A stretch of DNA of 64,000 bases from Antitrichia curtipendula (Eukaryota; Streptophyta; Bryopsida; Hypnales; Leucodontaceae), in assembly GCA_951230915.1 (NCBI GenBank), contig OX579636.1:2309001-2373000 (forward strand), read 5' to 3'. Made by a program: the position numbers and the translations under genes. Of the stretch, positions 51,691 to 62,000 are shown piece by piece. The notes under the pieces are model-generated. The model saw nothing but the letters and a program-made list of their open reading frames with translations, did not search any database and was not told where the DNA came from. Position 1 is the stretch's first letter. The number at the start of each line of letters is the position of its first letter.

Positions 51691-52225
51691 ACTGCAGCAA
51701 ACGAGGATACAATCAAGTCACCCATTGTAATCCACTACTAGAACAAGGACGGGCTAGAAGTACGACATATCGCAGGGTATCGTTCGTTTGGATATATCCA
51801 ATGTCTAATAAGGCATAGGGTTCACGAACTAAAAGTCACAAGACATTCATTTAATAGAAACAATAGTCATCTAGACTAGCATAGAGTACCCTCACTAATC
51901 TAGGAACCCCTCCATCGTTTAGCTAAAACTTGTTAGAATAGAAACCTACTAAATATAAATCCCTTCCAAAGGAACCAATGTAAAAGTCAGAAGTCGCATA
52001 CGATTCAGAGCGGTCGCATTGAACCGTTGCGTCATTTCCTCGGTATAATTGTTGCACTAGTTCGGAAAGGATCAGAAAGCCCGCTCTAATGAACTCTTCG
52101 TGTAATGTAAGTTCTAAAACGCGCGCTCTAAGTTGGATTTCCGCTGACGCGGATAAAATAACGTTATTGCAAATTCCAATTTAGACCGCGTGGTCTAATT
52201 CGTACGAATTCCTGTGGACAGTGCC

Positions 52226-53992
52226 ATGGAGTCCTTTTTGGAGAGCAAGCCACCACTCATAGGCTATAAAAAACGGTTGGCGCCTGACCGCGTGCACGAG
52301 TGCTGGAAAGCTCACATAGAGGAGAAAACTCCGCTGCAGTTGTTGGCGACGAAGGCCTTGTGGACGGTGGAGATGAGCTACCATCACGACTCGCCTATCT
52401 TCAGTCTAGCGCTGGGATTTACAAAGCACGGAGACCCTAGATGGAAATTGTTCAAGGACATCATAATCATTAATATCTATGTGCTTCAGGAGGCCATTCT
52501 TATAGACGTAGTGAATGCAACAAATAGCACCTTCGGTGTCATCGTCATCCGCGTAGAAGATGAAATGACTTTCTCCCACGAAAGAATAATCAAGAACTAC
52601 GATAACGTTCCACCTCATTTCCAAGCCCTGATGATAGACACCAAATCGATATGCGAAGCACTAGGAGGTGACTTCGTACAAACCGGCTTTGCTGTGAAGA
52701 CGTACTTGAACAATGCAAACAACCTCCACATTGCATCGCTAACGAGTACGACTGACACGCAGGACGTAGGAAGCACCCCCATGGATTCGCAAAACCGACC
52801 CCTCAAGAAGTTAAAGAAGTCAGTAGGCTCCAGTTCCGGAGCAGCCACCCGTGCACGGCCTCCGGCTTCGTCAGCTCTCGCAGGCGCCCCAGCCACGGCA
52901 GCCGCTCGGGCCTCTGCGCCTCCTCCAATGGATGCCGCGGAGCCAATCAACGATACGGCTGCTGCCCGCTCCCAAGCAACTTCAGAATGAGGTGCCGTGG
53001 TGTCAGCCAACGTCATGGCTCCACCGCCATCCACAACCACTGCGTCTAAAACCAAAAAGTCGGCACGCCCCAAGCAGAAGACGAAGAGGAAAACCAACCG
53101 TACCCCCGCGGAAACATTGCTGGAGGAAGAAACGGAGGGCAGGCGTCGACGGCAGCAACGGGAGACTAATGCCGAAGACTCTGCAGGTGTGCCCAGTTCA
53201 TCCCAACAAAGCGATATCCCGGAATCCACTGAGGTGTCCGAAGAGGAGGCGCACAAACAAGCGATCAAGAAGGTAAACGGTCACTGGGTGGACAACCCGG
53301 AAACAATGCCCTTCAACAAATCCTCCGTTCCAGAGAAGCTCTTCGTCGAACTGGAAATCAAGAAGGAGCCAAGACGAAGTGACGAAGAGGAGGCGAGGAA
53401 ACGCTTGAAGGCCGAAGCAGTGGCGAACAAGAAATTCAAGGAGCTCTCCAGCTACATGTACATCTTCGGGAGAGGAAAATACTTCGAGCTTGATGTGGAC
53501 GACATGAGTCCGTGTGACGACGACTCGGGCATGATATTCAGGCCCTTGGAAAAGAAAGGTGTCATGGCTGTGCAGGAGCGAATGGTGAAGGTGAACTTCA
53601 GCAAGCAGATCTTGACCGTGATGCCCAACACGTCGACGAGACCAAGGTGTTGGCAAGACTGCGTGAATGTCTTCCCCTTGAAGATCATCAACGGCCAGTA
53701 CACATGGAAAGCTTCCAAGGAAATCATCTCAGGGACAGCATGCGTGGACGACGAAGAGGTCAAGAAGCGAGTGCAGAAGTGGACATGCGAGATCGTTTGG
53801 TCAAATGAGAAGAATCATTTGCACGCGTTGTCCTACAAGTGCAACGATGGCAACGTCACCGGACCTTACTTGTCGTCCCTCCCGGCTACAATCAAGCATT
53901 GCCGATACCTCTGGCTAGACGCGCGCAAGCCAGCATAGTGCCGCAAGAACACGAGGGCGAAGGAGCAAGGCGAGAATTTCAAGGCCTATGAG
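52226..53992 (+). CDS. Gene B exon 1: N-terminal region and ParB-like motif
   Basis: It opens with ATG at 52226 (GCCATGG). The first 190 residues are unrecognised. A low-complexity A/P/S stretch crosses the TGA at 52988, and basic K/R-rich sequence follows. Then come KYFELDVDDMSPCDDDSGMI, VQERMVKVNFSKQILTVMPN and PLKIINGQYTWKASKEII. The [DN]GQ[HY]...A[CS]K signature is shared with gene A and fits the conserved helix of ParB-like nuclease/CTPase domains. The frame passes a TAG at 53936 and stays open to a strong donor (TATGAG|GTAAGC) at 53993, which argues that the frame was coding up to that point. Confidence 0.5.
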
Positions 53993-54242
53993 GTAAGCAA
54001 TTCAGACCGTCCGCTCTGAAGTGTTTTTGATTGCTATGCCGACTTCAACAATCGGCTTGTCTAACTTCAGAGCAGCCGCTCTGAAGTGATTTCATCCATA
54101 GTTGTCCTCATCATACACTTCAGAGCAGCCGCTCTGAAGTGATTTCATCCATAGTTGTCCTCATCATACACTTCAGAGCGGCCGCTCTGAAGTGATTCCT
54201 GTTGTATCGATATTCTCATCTTACATCGTTTTAATCGTGCAG
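53993..54242 (+). other. Gene B intron 1, with palindromes in 53-bp tandem units
   Basis: A GT-AG intron. The palindrome occurs near 54003 (decayed), 54064, 54117 and 54169-54194. The unit starting ACTTCAGAGCAGCCGCTCTG repeats with a 53-bp period. The last copy is a perfect 26-bp palindrome with CACTTC...GAAGTG outer bases. Confidence 0.7.
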
Positions 54243-55628
54243 GAGTTTAGGGAGAAGGCTGAGCAAAGCTTCGAATCAACCGGCGTGCTGAAGGGGCAGT
54301 CGAGAGCGTCGTATGACCTGGACCGGATGGGGGAGCGGAAACTCATCATGGCCTCGGAGGAGACTTGGTCCCTGTGGCAGAGAATATTTTCGTGTCACGA
54401 GTCGGGATCCCTATACGACATTGACTTCGGTGGTCCCTTCAACGAAATCACGACGACCGATGGTAGCACGAAGCCGTATAAATTCCAACCCATCACCAAC
54501 AATATGATGAAGAGTCTACACGGGTTGGATGATTTAGCAGTCGGGGAGCTGGCTCAGAAGATCCTGGACGTCCCCCCAAAGGTCTACATCATAAAGAAGC
54601 CTTCAACATGGGCGAAGACGCTTTCCGTCGCCGCGTGGTGCACAAACAGGAAGCACAAGAATGTGCTGTACAAGGAGTTGGTGGACAGGGGCAAGGATAT
54701 GGGCATCATAGAAGTAGCCAGTGTCTTCCTCGAGAATGGGGACTTGGACCCCAAAGGCTGGAGGGACTACAAGGCCGCGTTGAACATCTGCGGGTTTCAC
54801 ATGTGGCACCTCCAGACAATCGATGTGGAGTACCTGAAGTCCGAGGTGCGGTCGGGCAATAAGAAAGACGAGCCCTCCGCAAGGTTGGTGAGGGCCTTGG
54901 ACTGAGTCGTGAATAATACCGCGCGATTCAAGTACGTCAAGAATTGCTCGCGGGCGAGTATTTGTCGATGGATTCGGGACGATTCCAGCTTCGAGGACTA
55001 TCTGTGCCTTGAGAAGAAGAGGAAGACGTGGTATGTCCTCCGCGACGCCAACTCACCCGCCAACCTCCAGTTTTGCGAGGTAGGCATCATGGATCTCCGA
55101 CTTTTCCCGAAGATCAAGAACATGGAGATCAGCTATGGAATCAGGAAGATCGTGGAGGAGGTCGAGAGGGTATCCAAGTCCGTGATGTCGAAGAATGTGC
55201 ACACGTGGATGTTGATCTTCAATTCCAAGCGGTTGGCTGCGGTGGATCAGCTTGTGAAGGAGTTCTTCCCGGATCACGTTATTCGGCGGAAGTGCAACTA
55301 TGTGTGTGCCAAAGGCGAACCGGGCTTCAAGGACATGAACAAAGACAAGGTGATGTACCTGCAGCGAAACATCAAGCAGTTCACAAACTCTGACATTGTG
55401 AATGCTACAGAACGTGTGCCAAGACTCTCAGCAGAACAAGACGTAGACCTCGACAACGACGAAAGTCTGTATGCGACCCGTGAAACCTGCCGTCACGATA
55501 ATCCGGAGATTAGCTCGAAGTACGAACTTTGGTATGAAGTCTACCTTCGCTTCATCGACAAGTTCTGTAGAGATCAAGGGACCGCAATGCTCGTCTTTGC
55601 TGGGGCAAAGGCCATCTCCGCATGCACG
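54243..55628 (+). CDS. Gene B exon 2: methyltransferase-like domain, first part
   Basis: After a helical segment (EFREKAEQSFESTG...), MDLRLFPKI lies where motif IV ([DNS]PP[YWF]) of beta-class DNA methyltransferases is expected; here it reads D-L-R-L. TWMLIFNSKRLAAVDQLVKE and CNYVCAKGEPGF follow, as the next strand and helix usually do. YEVYLRFIDKFCRDQGTAML and VFAGAKAISACT at the exon end resemble the approach to, and core of, the FxGxG SAM-binding motif I. Order IV then I defines the beta class. A TGA at 54903 interrupts the frame unless it is intronic. I judge the fold likely and the catalytic function unlikely. Confidence 0.45.
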
Positions 55629-55726
55629 GTAATTACCGACGACTCTAGCATTTATATACAGTGCTTGTCCTGATTTATTTGTGCATCTCACGTGTTCGGA
55701 GTCATTAACGCCATTTGTGCCTGCAG

Positions 55727-58154
55727 ATGTTGTCCCGCAGCTCCGTCTCCCTCATGCTTGCCACAGAGAAGTCCATGGCGCGTCACTCGACGCACAACCG
55801 CATTGGAGCCCAAATGTGGCCTGATGTTTTGGTCCCGGGGTGGAAATTGAGGTACATGTATGAGGACCAGATGAATGCGAAGAAGGGCGTTGCTGCATTG
55901 GAGGAGGAACTCGCCTCCAATGCAAAAACGTCGACAGCGGACGAGCCCGTCAACATGTCCAATGACAATGAATCAGATGATGACGGAAACCGACAGGACG
56001 ATGACGTCGACGAGGACAATGACCAAGAGGAAGACGATGCTGACGAGGAAGACGATGAGGATGATGAGGTCGGACCAAATCCATCAGCGTCGATTCACAA
56101 TGACGTCATCAATTCTGTCGTCGGGGGGAGGTCCGCGCAGATGCCCGCAGAAAGCGATGCCACTGTGCAGTCGGAGCGACCCGACGACTCATCTCCCTCT
56201 CGGATGGCAGTCCCAGGCACGATTCAGAGCGGTCGCTCTGAATTGGTTCAGCCGCTCTCCCCAATGGAGCCCCCCCTCGTCCCTGGAGAAGATGAAGTGC
56301 AAATAGTCCCGCTTGCTGTGGAGTCCCGAGACAACCTGCCTTCGTCCGAGTATGACCAGACAAGCTTGTCTGATCCAGGTTCTCCTCGATCCCCCGAGAT
56401 CTCCCATCCCTGCAGTTCAGAGCGACAGCTCTGAACTAGACTCCCCACTACCTCCCGTTCATCCCCCCCCCCTCCAACTCCTCCTGTCGCAGTTCAGAGC
56501 GACCGCTCTGAACTGGATTCCCAGTTTCCCATTTGCCATCCTTTCTCTCCGCTTGCTGCAGTCCTGAGCGGGCGTTACCATACCCCATCGCTTTCCCCCC
56601 TCTCTGGCTCTCAGTCTGTCACTCCCCCAAACCAGAGAGTGCAGTCCAAAGCCGTTGTCTCTCTTTCCTTTGATTCCCCCGCTCCCGTCGGTGAGGTTCA
56701 GACCGGCTGCTCTGAAGTGAGCGCCACTGCTAACTTCTTCCGGGTTCCCGCTCCTCGTGCTCCGACGACGCCATCGACTTCGGCTCACGCAGAGGATGCA
56801 CTTCCTCCGCCTCCCACCAGAATGCAGATTGAAGATCTGCAGACACAATTGGACAAGTTGAAGGTCTTCCTTTCGAACGGGCAGCAGGCGGATCTGGAGA
56901 AGGTGAGGATAGATGTCAGCAGTTCCCCGCGGAATTTTTCAACGGAGTCTAGGGCGCAGAGGATTGGTAGGACGAGGAGTGTTCTGCTGGAGTTGAAGTC
57001 CCTTCGCCCGGCGTCGAGTGTTGCCGAGAGCGAGAGTGTCAAGAAGTTGACAGTGGTACAGGTGACCATTGACAACTTGATGTCAGAACTCTCTCCCCCC
57101 ACCGATGAGGAATTGGCATATGCAGCCCATACTCGGGCGATGCAGAAGAGACTCGAGGAGGCTCTGAGGAGTAGCCAGAACAACCCGATTGACTTGGACG
57201 AGGAGGATGACGAGGTTCTGGTGAAGCGTCTGGCCGAGGCGGCGTTGAAGAGGGAGGAGTACAATGCGATGGCCAAGGCGGCGGCTGCAAGCGGATCGAC
57301 TTCGGACACGGGAACCGCAACTCAGGTAGGGGCGAGCTCGAGCGTGGAGGCGGAAGAGGCGAAGCCCGACATCATGGACTCCAAGGCAAACATCAGCCTC
57401 GCGTTCGTGGAGAGGATCTCGGAGCGCCAGAGGAAGAAGCATTCGGGGGTGGTGGAGAAGTGTACCCAAACCATCGACCTACTCAACAAGCAAAACGAAG
57501 AGAAGGAGCGGCAAGAGCGGGAGAGAGAGCAGGAGAGGGTGCGGGGAGAGGAAGAGAAGAAGGCCAAGCGGAAGGCCAAGAAAGAGAGGAAGGAGAAGGA
57601 GCTGGCGGAAGAGAGGAGGCAGCAAGCGGAGAGGGAAAGGAAATACCAGTTGGAGCAGCAAGAGCAACGGGATTTGATCAAGAGCATGAAGGAGAGCATA
57701 GATAGGATGATGGCGAAACCGATCCAGTCCACGCCCTCCCCTGCGGTCGCTCTTACTCCATCCCATCCGATTGAACTCCAGAACGTGTCCGGCGTGTCCA
57801 CGACGAACTCGGCCTCCGCGACGCAAACTGCAGCGTCAGGGCTACGGATGCTGGGTGCCTTGGACCTTCCCAATACCTCGGTGAGTGTCACTTGTGAACC
57901 AAAATTGGATGACCTGGCCCTCAGTCAATTTCCTTTTGTGCATGTCACTGAACCCGTGTATCGTGCGAGCATGGACGACGATGACCCTTACAGCCTGGAA
58001 GTTGACTTAGGAGATGTAGAGGCCTCCTTCGCTAACCTCACCCAACAATATGCTCCCGTGCAGGACGCAATCGTTCCGGTGCAGTCCCGTGCGAGGGTTG
58101 AGGAGCAAGCTCCGATGGATTCACCGCCCAGGGATGACCAGGATCCAGCTGTGG
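55727..58154 (+). CDS. Gene B exon 3: end of methyltransferase-like domain, acidic linker, palindrome-encoded repeats, coiled coil
   Basis: It starts MLSRSSVSLMLATEKSMARH, whose E in ATEKS would be the ribose-binding acidic residue after motif I. A D/E-only stretch follows (about 55965-56070). Three palindromes encode QSGRSEL, QSDRSEL and the related QTGCSEV (near 56223, 56491 and 56696). A fourth (56414-56437) lies in another frame and creates the TGA at 56432. Between it and the next copy is a C run of about ten (56463-56472), a likely indel site. From 57430 a Glu/Arg/Lys-rich heptad-like coiled coil runs for about 100 residues. The exon ends GTGG|GTAACC. Confidence 0.5.
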
Positions 58155-58484
58155 GTAACCCCTCCACATAGCTCCTATCTTTTTAGTCTGTCGTCGGGTG
58201 GACGCTGTGTGAGGGTGTTACGGCGGGTCGATCGAAGGTCGTCCCTTCGAGTCTGCCCAAGCATAAAGCTTGTAGTGACACCTAGCTAGAATAGTTTGTA
58301 GATGTAGCTTGTAAACCATTCTAGAAAGAACCACTCGGTCTGTAAAAACATTGTACATTACTTGTAATATATTGGATTCTTTTTTGTAATCATGTTTGGA
58401 TGACTGCGGTCCATTTGGATATGTATTTGTCTTTCCGAGTAAATCAGGGCACTCAAATTGCACTCTTTGCATTTTCGATTCAAG

Positions 58485-58741
58485 ATGACAATGCTCTCTC
58501 GCTGCGCCACAAGTCCCCGTTGCCCACAAGCGGTCCGGATGCAGCGCCCCGTCGATCGAGTACCGGCTCTTCGCGCCATCCAATCGCAGTGGAGTCTCCG
58601 GCTATGCACGTTCAAGTCGATGCTCGCATGGATGCCGACTTGGGCCCTCCGATCCCTTCCGAGGTCGATCCCGCAATCACACTAGAAGTTGTAACGGCCA
58701 AGCGACAAGTAGCGCCTGCCCCTTCCACGGATGCGAAGAAG
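58485..58741 (+). CDS. Gene B exon 4: low-complexity linker
   Basis: It is entered after TTTCGATTCAAG in phase 1 and ends AAGAAG|GTGAGT, a strong donor. It encodes a Ser/Pro/Ala-rich linker (DNALSLRHKSPLPTSGPDAA...) with no domain. Confidence 0.5.
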
Positions 58742-58990
58742 GTGAGTCTTAATTTCCTTGCAACACCTCTCCTTGCTCACTATAGGCGACCCTTGGTCAA
58801 TTAGATTGTCTGCACGAGACGAGCATGGATCTCTTCTACAATTAGGATCAAGGCGAAGAGGAAATGGGGGGGGACAGCTCTTGGTTACCATGGCACGTCT
58901 TCTCGGGTGTAGGGAGTCACATGTTAGATATTCTGGACTCCATTCATTTGTCATAGAATCGACTTTGAACAAGGGGTGTAGCGTACGCAG

Positions 58991-59929
58991 GCACCGTCGC
59001 CACCGCCCAAGCCGCCCGAGCCGCCCGGTCCCGTGGCTTTGCCATCATGCAGTTATCTCTTGATCTTCGAATTAGAGGGGATCTTGAGTAGAATTGAGAA
59101 CGTCGGGCGCATCCTGCCCAATCCGGTGCCCATGGAAGGGACGGAGGCGGATTACCAACCAAGGAGGCACCATGTCTTTGACGAATACACCCTTCACTGT
59201 CGCCCGGACTTGCGGGAATTTCTCAGGAATGTGGCGAAGAAGTTCCACGTGTCCGTGTGGACCAGGCTACCGTCCAAGGTCGCCAAGTCCATGGTGGATT
59301 TCCTCTTCCGCGGCATAGAGTGTGGAACCATGCGCGTCCTCGCACTAGAGGATTGCACCTCCATTGTCGAGAGACGAGCGTGGAGATTTTGCAAGTGCAG
59401 ACCCCTCTCGCATCTCCCAGAATTACCCTGTCCCGTGCACCCCGTCCATTTGGAATCTGATCCGGACCTCACGGAAGACACCTTTGTCCAGTTCCCCGAA
59501 CACCCGGGAAGGCAGCTGCGGCTCAAGGTCCTCCACAAGGGCGTCTGGGACAGTGAATTGTTCAGGTCGAACAACTTCAGGGCGAACTCGACGAACACGT
59601 TGCTCATCGATTCCTCCCTCGAGAGCAGCATCCTCAATCCCTTGTACAACGCCATATTTCCCTTGTCATACGCGGGCAGCGACTTTGATTCCATCCTCCG
59701 TGGGTCATTGCGCCAATATCTCCACAAACTGTTGTTGTCGGGTCTTAGCGTGTCGCAATTTGTCTCTCAAAACCCGTTCCTATGGGAGCTCACGGTTCCC
59801 CTAAGACAGACGCGTCTGGGACTCAAAGTGCGCGCGTGTGCTAGATGGCAGGACAGATCCCTCCTCCTGAAGTATCCAGAGTTCGTGGGTATGTACACTA
59901 AAACCGGGAATGATTTCTTTGTCGCTTGA
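58991..59929 (+). CDS. Gene B exon 5: degenerate FCP1-type (HAD) phosphatase-like domain
   Basis: It follows GTACGCAG in phase 0. A proline hinge (APSPPPKPPEPPGP) precedes YLLIFELEGILSRI, the position of the catalytic DxDGT motif, here E-L-E-G-I. RPDLREFLRNVAKKFHVSVW is the typical next block (usually VWTS, here VWTR). TNTLLIDSSLESSILNP and AIFPLSYAGSDFDS match the C-terminal motif (usually IDDS, here IDSS), and LRQYLHKLLLSGLSVSQFVS matches the family tail. The family relates to CTD-type Ser/Thr phosphatases and TIM50-like proteins. Both catalytic aspartates are replaced by glutamate, so it is probably a pseudophosphatase. A GTGG|GTATGT donor at 59889 could instead splice to sequence after GTACAG at 59994. 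Confidence 0.6.
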   Translation, partial: APSPPPKPPEPPGPVALPSCSYLLIFELEGILSRIENVGRILPNPVPMEGTEADYQPRRHHVFDEYTLHCRPDLREFLRNVAKKFHVSVWTRLPSKVAKSMVDFLFRGIECGTMRVLALEDCTSIVERRAWRFCKCRPLSHLPELPCPVHPVHLESDPDLTEDTFVQFPEHPGRQLRLKVLHKGVWDSELFRSNNFRANSTNTLLIDSSLESSILNPLYNAIFPLSYAGSDFDSILRGSLRQYLHKLLLSGLSVSQFVSQNPFLWELTVPLRQTRLGLKVRACARWQDRSLLLKYPEFVGMYTKTGNDFFVA

Positions 59930-60939
59930 AAGGCCAAAAAGAAAAGGGAAGTAAAAAAAAAGTGATGCCCAGTTGTGGAATTTGTGCGTGTACAGACTCG
60001 TCGTCGCATTGGCGTTTCTGATCGGTGGGCAGCCAACACTTCTCGACCGCTTCTGAGGCGCTCGAAGCGCCATCAAATCCGGATGTCGGAGGGAGTGGGC
60101 TCCTCGGAAGGCTGCGTGGCCTTGGAGGAGGCGGGCGCGGATATCACCTCCGCTCAACTCTGACGAGGAAAAATAAAACTCGATGGCCACATATATTGTG
60201 AAGGCAAGCTCTTTCCTACCATGGATGGTTGCATGATTGAGGTAGAGTCTGACGGACAACTTGGCATAGGGCTGGACAGATCTTTATCTCCGTCGCACTG
60301 ACAGTTTAAAATGGATAGCAACTGGTTGTCCAAATAGTCTGTTGCTCTTTCTTTCCACTCTCCTTGGAGATTGTCATCAGGAAGTCCTCAATCCTAACCG
60401 AAGAATTGGAATCGTTGGCTCTATTGTGCAGGATTCTTGGTCCTACGGTCGTTTAGGCCAAGATGGTCTCTTCTCGGCGCAACAATTGAATAAAACACTT
60501 TTGCAGGTTATAATGTCCCTGCTCACGATTCAGAGCGGCCGCTCTGAACTGTACGCGACATTGCTCAGGTGGTCTCCCGCAGGTCAAGCGGCGAGGTTCA
60601 CTCCAAAGGCATCCTTTCATGTCACAGATTGACTTCAACACTTTTCAGGGATGGATCAACACATTGACGATGTTGTGAACACGGGATGACCCATGGATGG
60701 CATCCCCCTAGAACGTTGCTGAAATATTAGAGATGCTTTAAGAGTTAAGACTATAGGATGGTAGGTACATTTTCACTTCATTCTTCCAAGCAATATACCC
60801 TCATTGAATATAGAAAATACAAATTATAACATTTAGGTAGCTATACGACACTATTGTCCAAATCGTAGCACCTTTCTCCCTTCTTTGCATGTTTAGAGTC
60901 CGCTTACCAAAAATAATCCATGTGTCGCCTTTTCACCAA
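59930..60939 (+). other. 3' flank of gene B, with one palindrome copy at 60529-60548
   Basis: It contains a possible AATAAA near 60170, a basic-to-acidic opening at 59994-60163 that might be a last exon, and an isolated intact TTCAGAGCGGCCGCTCTGAA. No other gene is seen. Confidence 0.4.
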
Positions 60940-62000
60940 CAATCGTGTATTTTTCAACTGCGTCGTTAGGAGGTCCTTGCAGTGCAATAGGAGAACCTCG
61001 AGCAATTGTTCAACCGTTGTGTGGATTTGTTCAAACGTTGTCTCGGTGTTGGATGAGACACGGTTGAGCTTGGTGCAGGTGTAGATCGGAAGCAAAATTG
61101 AAGGCAACTCATCATTGGTCGGTCAAGAATATTCATAGAGGAAGCCGACTTCCTCTTCGAACTCTGTTGATGCACGCCACTAGAAATCGGGGTCGCACTA
61201 GTAGATGCGATGCTTCAAGCGTTCACGGAGCTCTCATGCGCATCTAGGAGAGTCGTTTGGAATGAACAACCTCTTCAAAAAAGTTCAAGGGTATATTGTG
61301 CCAGCAACTGTCATCCGTCGGCCTTCTCCGTTGCGTCCTTCATTTCTTTGGGCATGTCGCGGAACCGGTCTACTATTGTCGGCATGGGGGTTGTTGGGAG
61401 GGGTTCTCATTTGAGCACTTGTTGGCTGCGCATAATATAAACCTACGAGTCAAAAAGACCTGGAAGTTGCTTCCAACTTGATGGCTTCTATTATGAGCAG
61501 CCAATAGGTGCTCAAGTAGAAACTCTGTTCACAACCATCTCCATCCCGGCGAAAGTTGACCGTTTCTGCCTCTAACCCTGAGAAACGGAGGACCTGTTGG
61601 ACGAGGTAGATGGATTGCGATTGCTCCCATACGCACCCTTGAACTTCTTTGGAGAGGTCATTCATTTCAGATGACTCCCTTGGATGTGCATGCAAGCTCC
61701 GTGAATGCCAGGGCAATCTGTTGTGCGATGGATCTCCAGATTCCAGTGTCGTGTGCCAACATAATTTGTGGAGGAAGTTGACTTCCGCTATGAACATTCT
61801 TGACGTGACCGAAGATGGGTTGTCTTCAATCATGCTTCTGCTCTGCATGAGCTCCAAGTTCAGCAGTGGTCCATCTTGCAAGGAGGCAACGCCGGCACGG
61901 GTCCTCATTGCAGTTGACAAGCATTTGACCGAGAACCTCCAAAAGCCCTGTAAAGACATCATGGCGGCGCGGTTGGGAAATACACCCTTGCTTCCATGTG
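60940..62000. repeat. Imperfect inverted duplication, about 530-bp arms
   Basis: Left-arm words GTATTTTTCAACTGCG, AATATTCATAGAGGAAG, TTCACGGAGCTCTCATG and CATTTGAGCACTTGTTGGCT recur inverted on the right as GTATTTCCCAACCGCG, AATGTTCATAGCGGAAG, TTCACGGAGCTTGCATG and CTTGAGCACCTATTGGCT. The turn is near 61478. On the minus strand the right arm is open for about 200 codons (61450-62055), so the unit may derive from a gene; I do not recognise the product. Confidence 0.75.

Larger units (their letters stand above)
52226..59929 (+). pseudogene. Gene B: ParB-like, DNA-methyltransferase-like, coiled-coil and FCP1-like protein, five exons with in-frame stops
   Basis: Exons 52226-53992, 54243-55628, 55727-58154, 58485-58741 and 58991-59929 join in matching phases (0, 0, 1, 0) across GT-AG introns of 250, 98, 330 and 249 bp. 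Order: unrecognised N-terminal region; ParB-like motif FPLKIINGQYTWKASKEII (near 53690); methyltransferase-like domain (exons 2-3); acidic and Pro/Ser linker containing the palindrome; Glu/Lys-rich coiled coil; proline-rich hinge; FCP1-like domain. In-frame stops are TGA 52988, TAG 53936, TGA 54903 and TGA 56432. The third could fall in an unrecognised intron (GGTTGG... to TTCCAG, 54883-54984, phase 2 on both sides). No indel is needed except around 56.4 kb. Intact introns with only stop-type lesions suggest a young pseudogene or an unusual expression mode. Confidence 0.5.

Noticed and set aside
52615..53268. 217-codon minus-strand frame across the gene B TGA
   Set aside because: Antisense to gene B exon 1; low-complexity Ala/Ser content mirrors the sense strand and no motif is present.
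52988..54905. An alternative genetic code in which TGA/TAG are sense codons
   Set aside because: Other frames in the window end properly at TAG, TGA and TAA (for example the TGA at 7635 and 59927), and decay by transitions explains the stops.
57322..57891. 189-codon minus-strand frame rich in Leu and Ser
   Set aside because: Antisense of the Glu/Lys/Arg coiled-coil codons of gene B exon 3.
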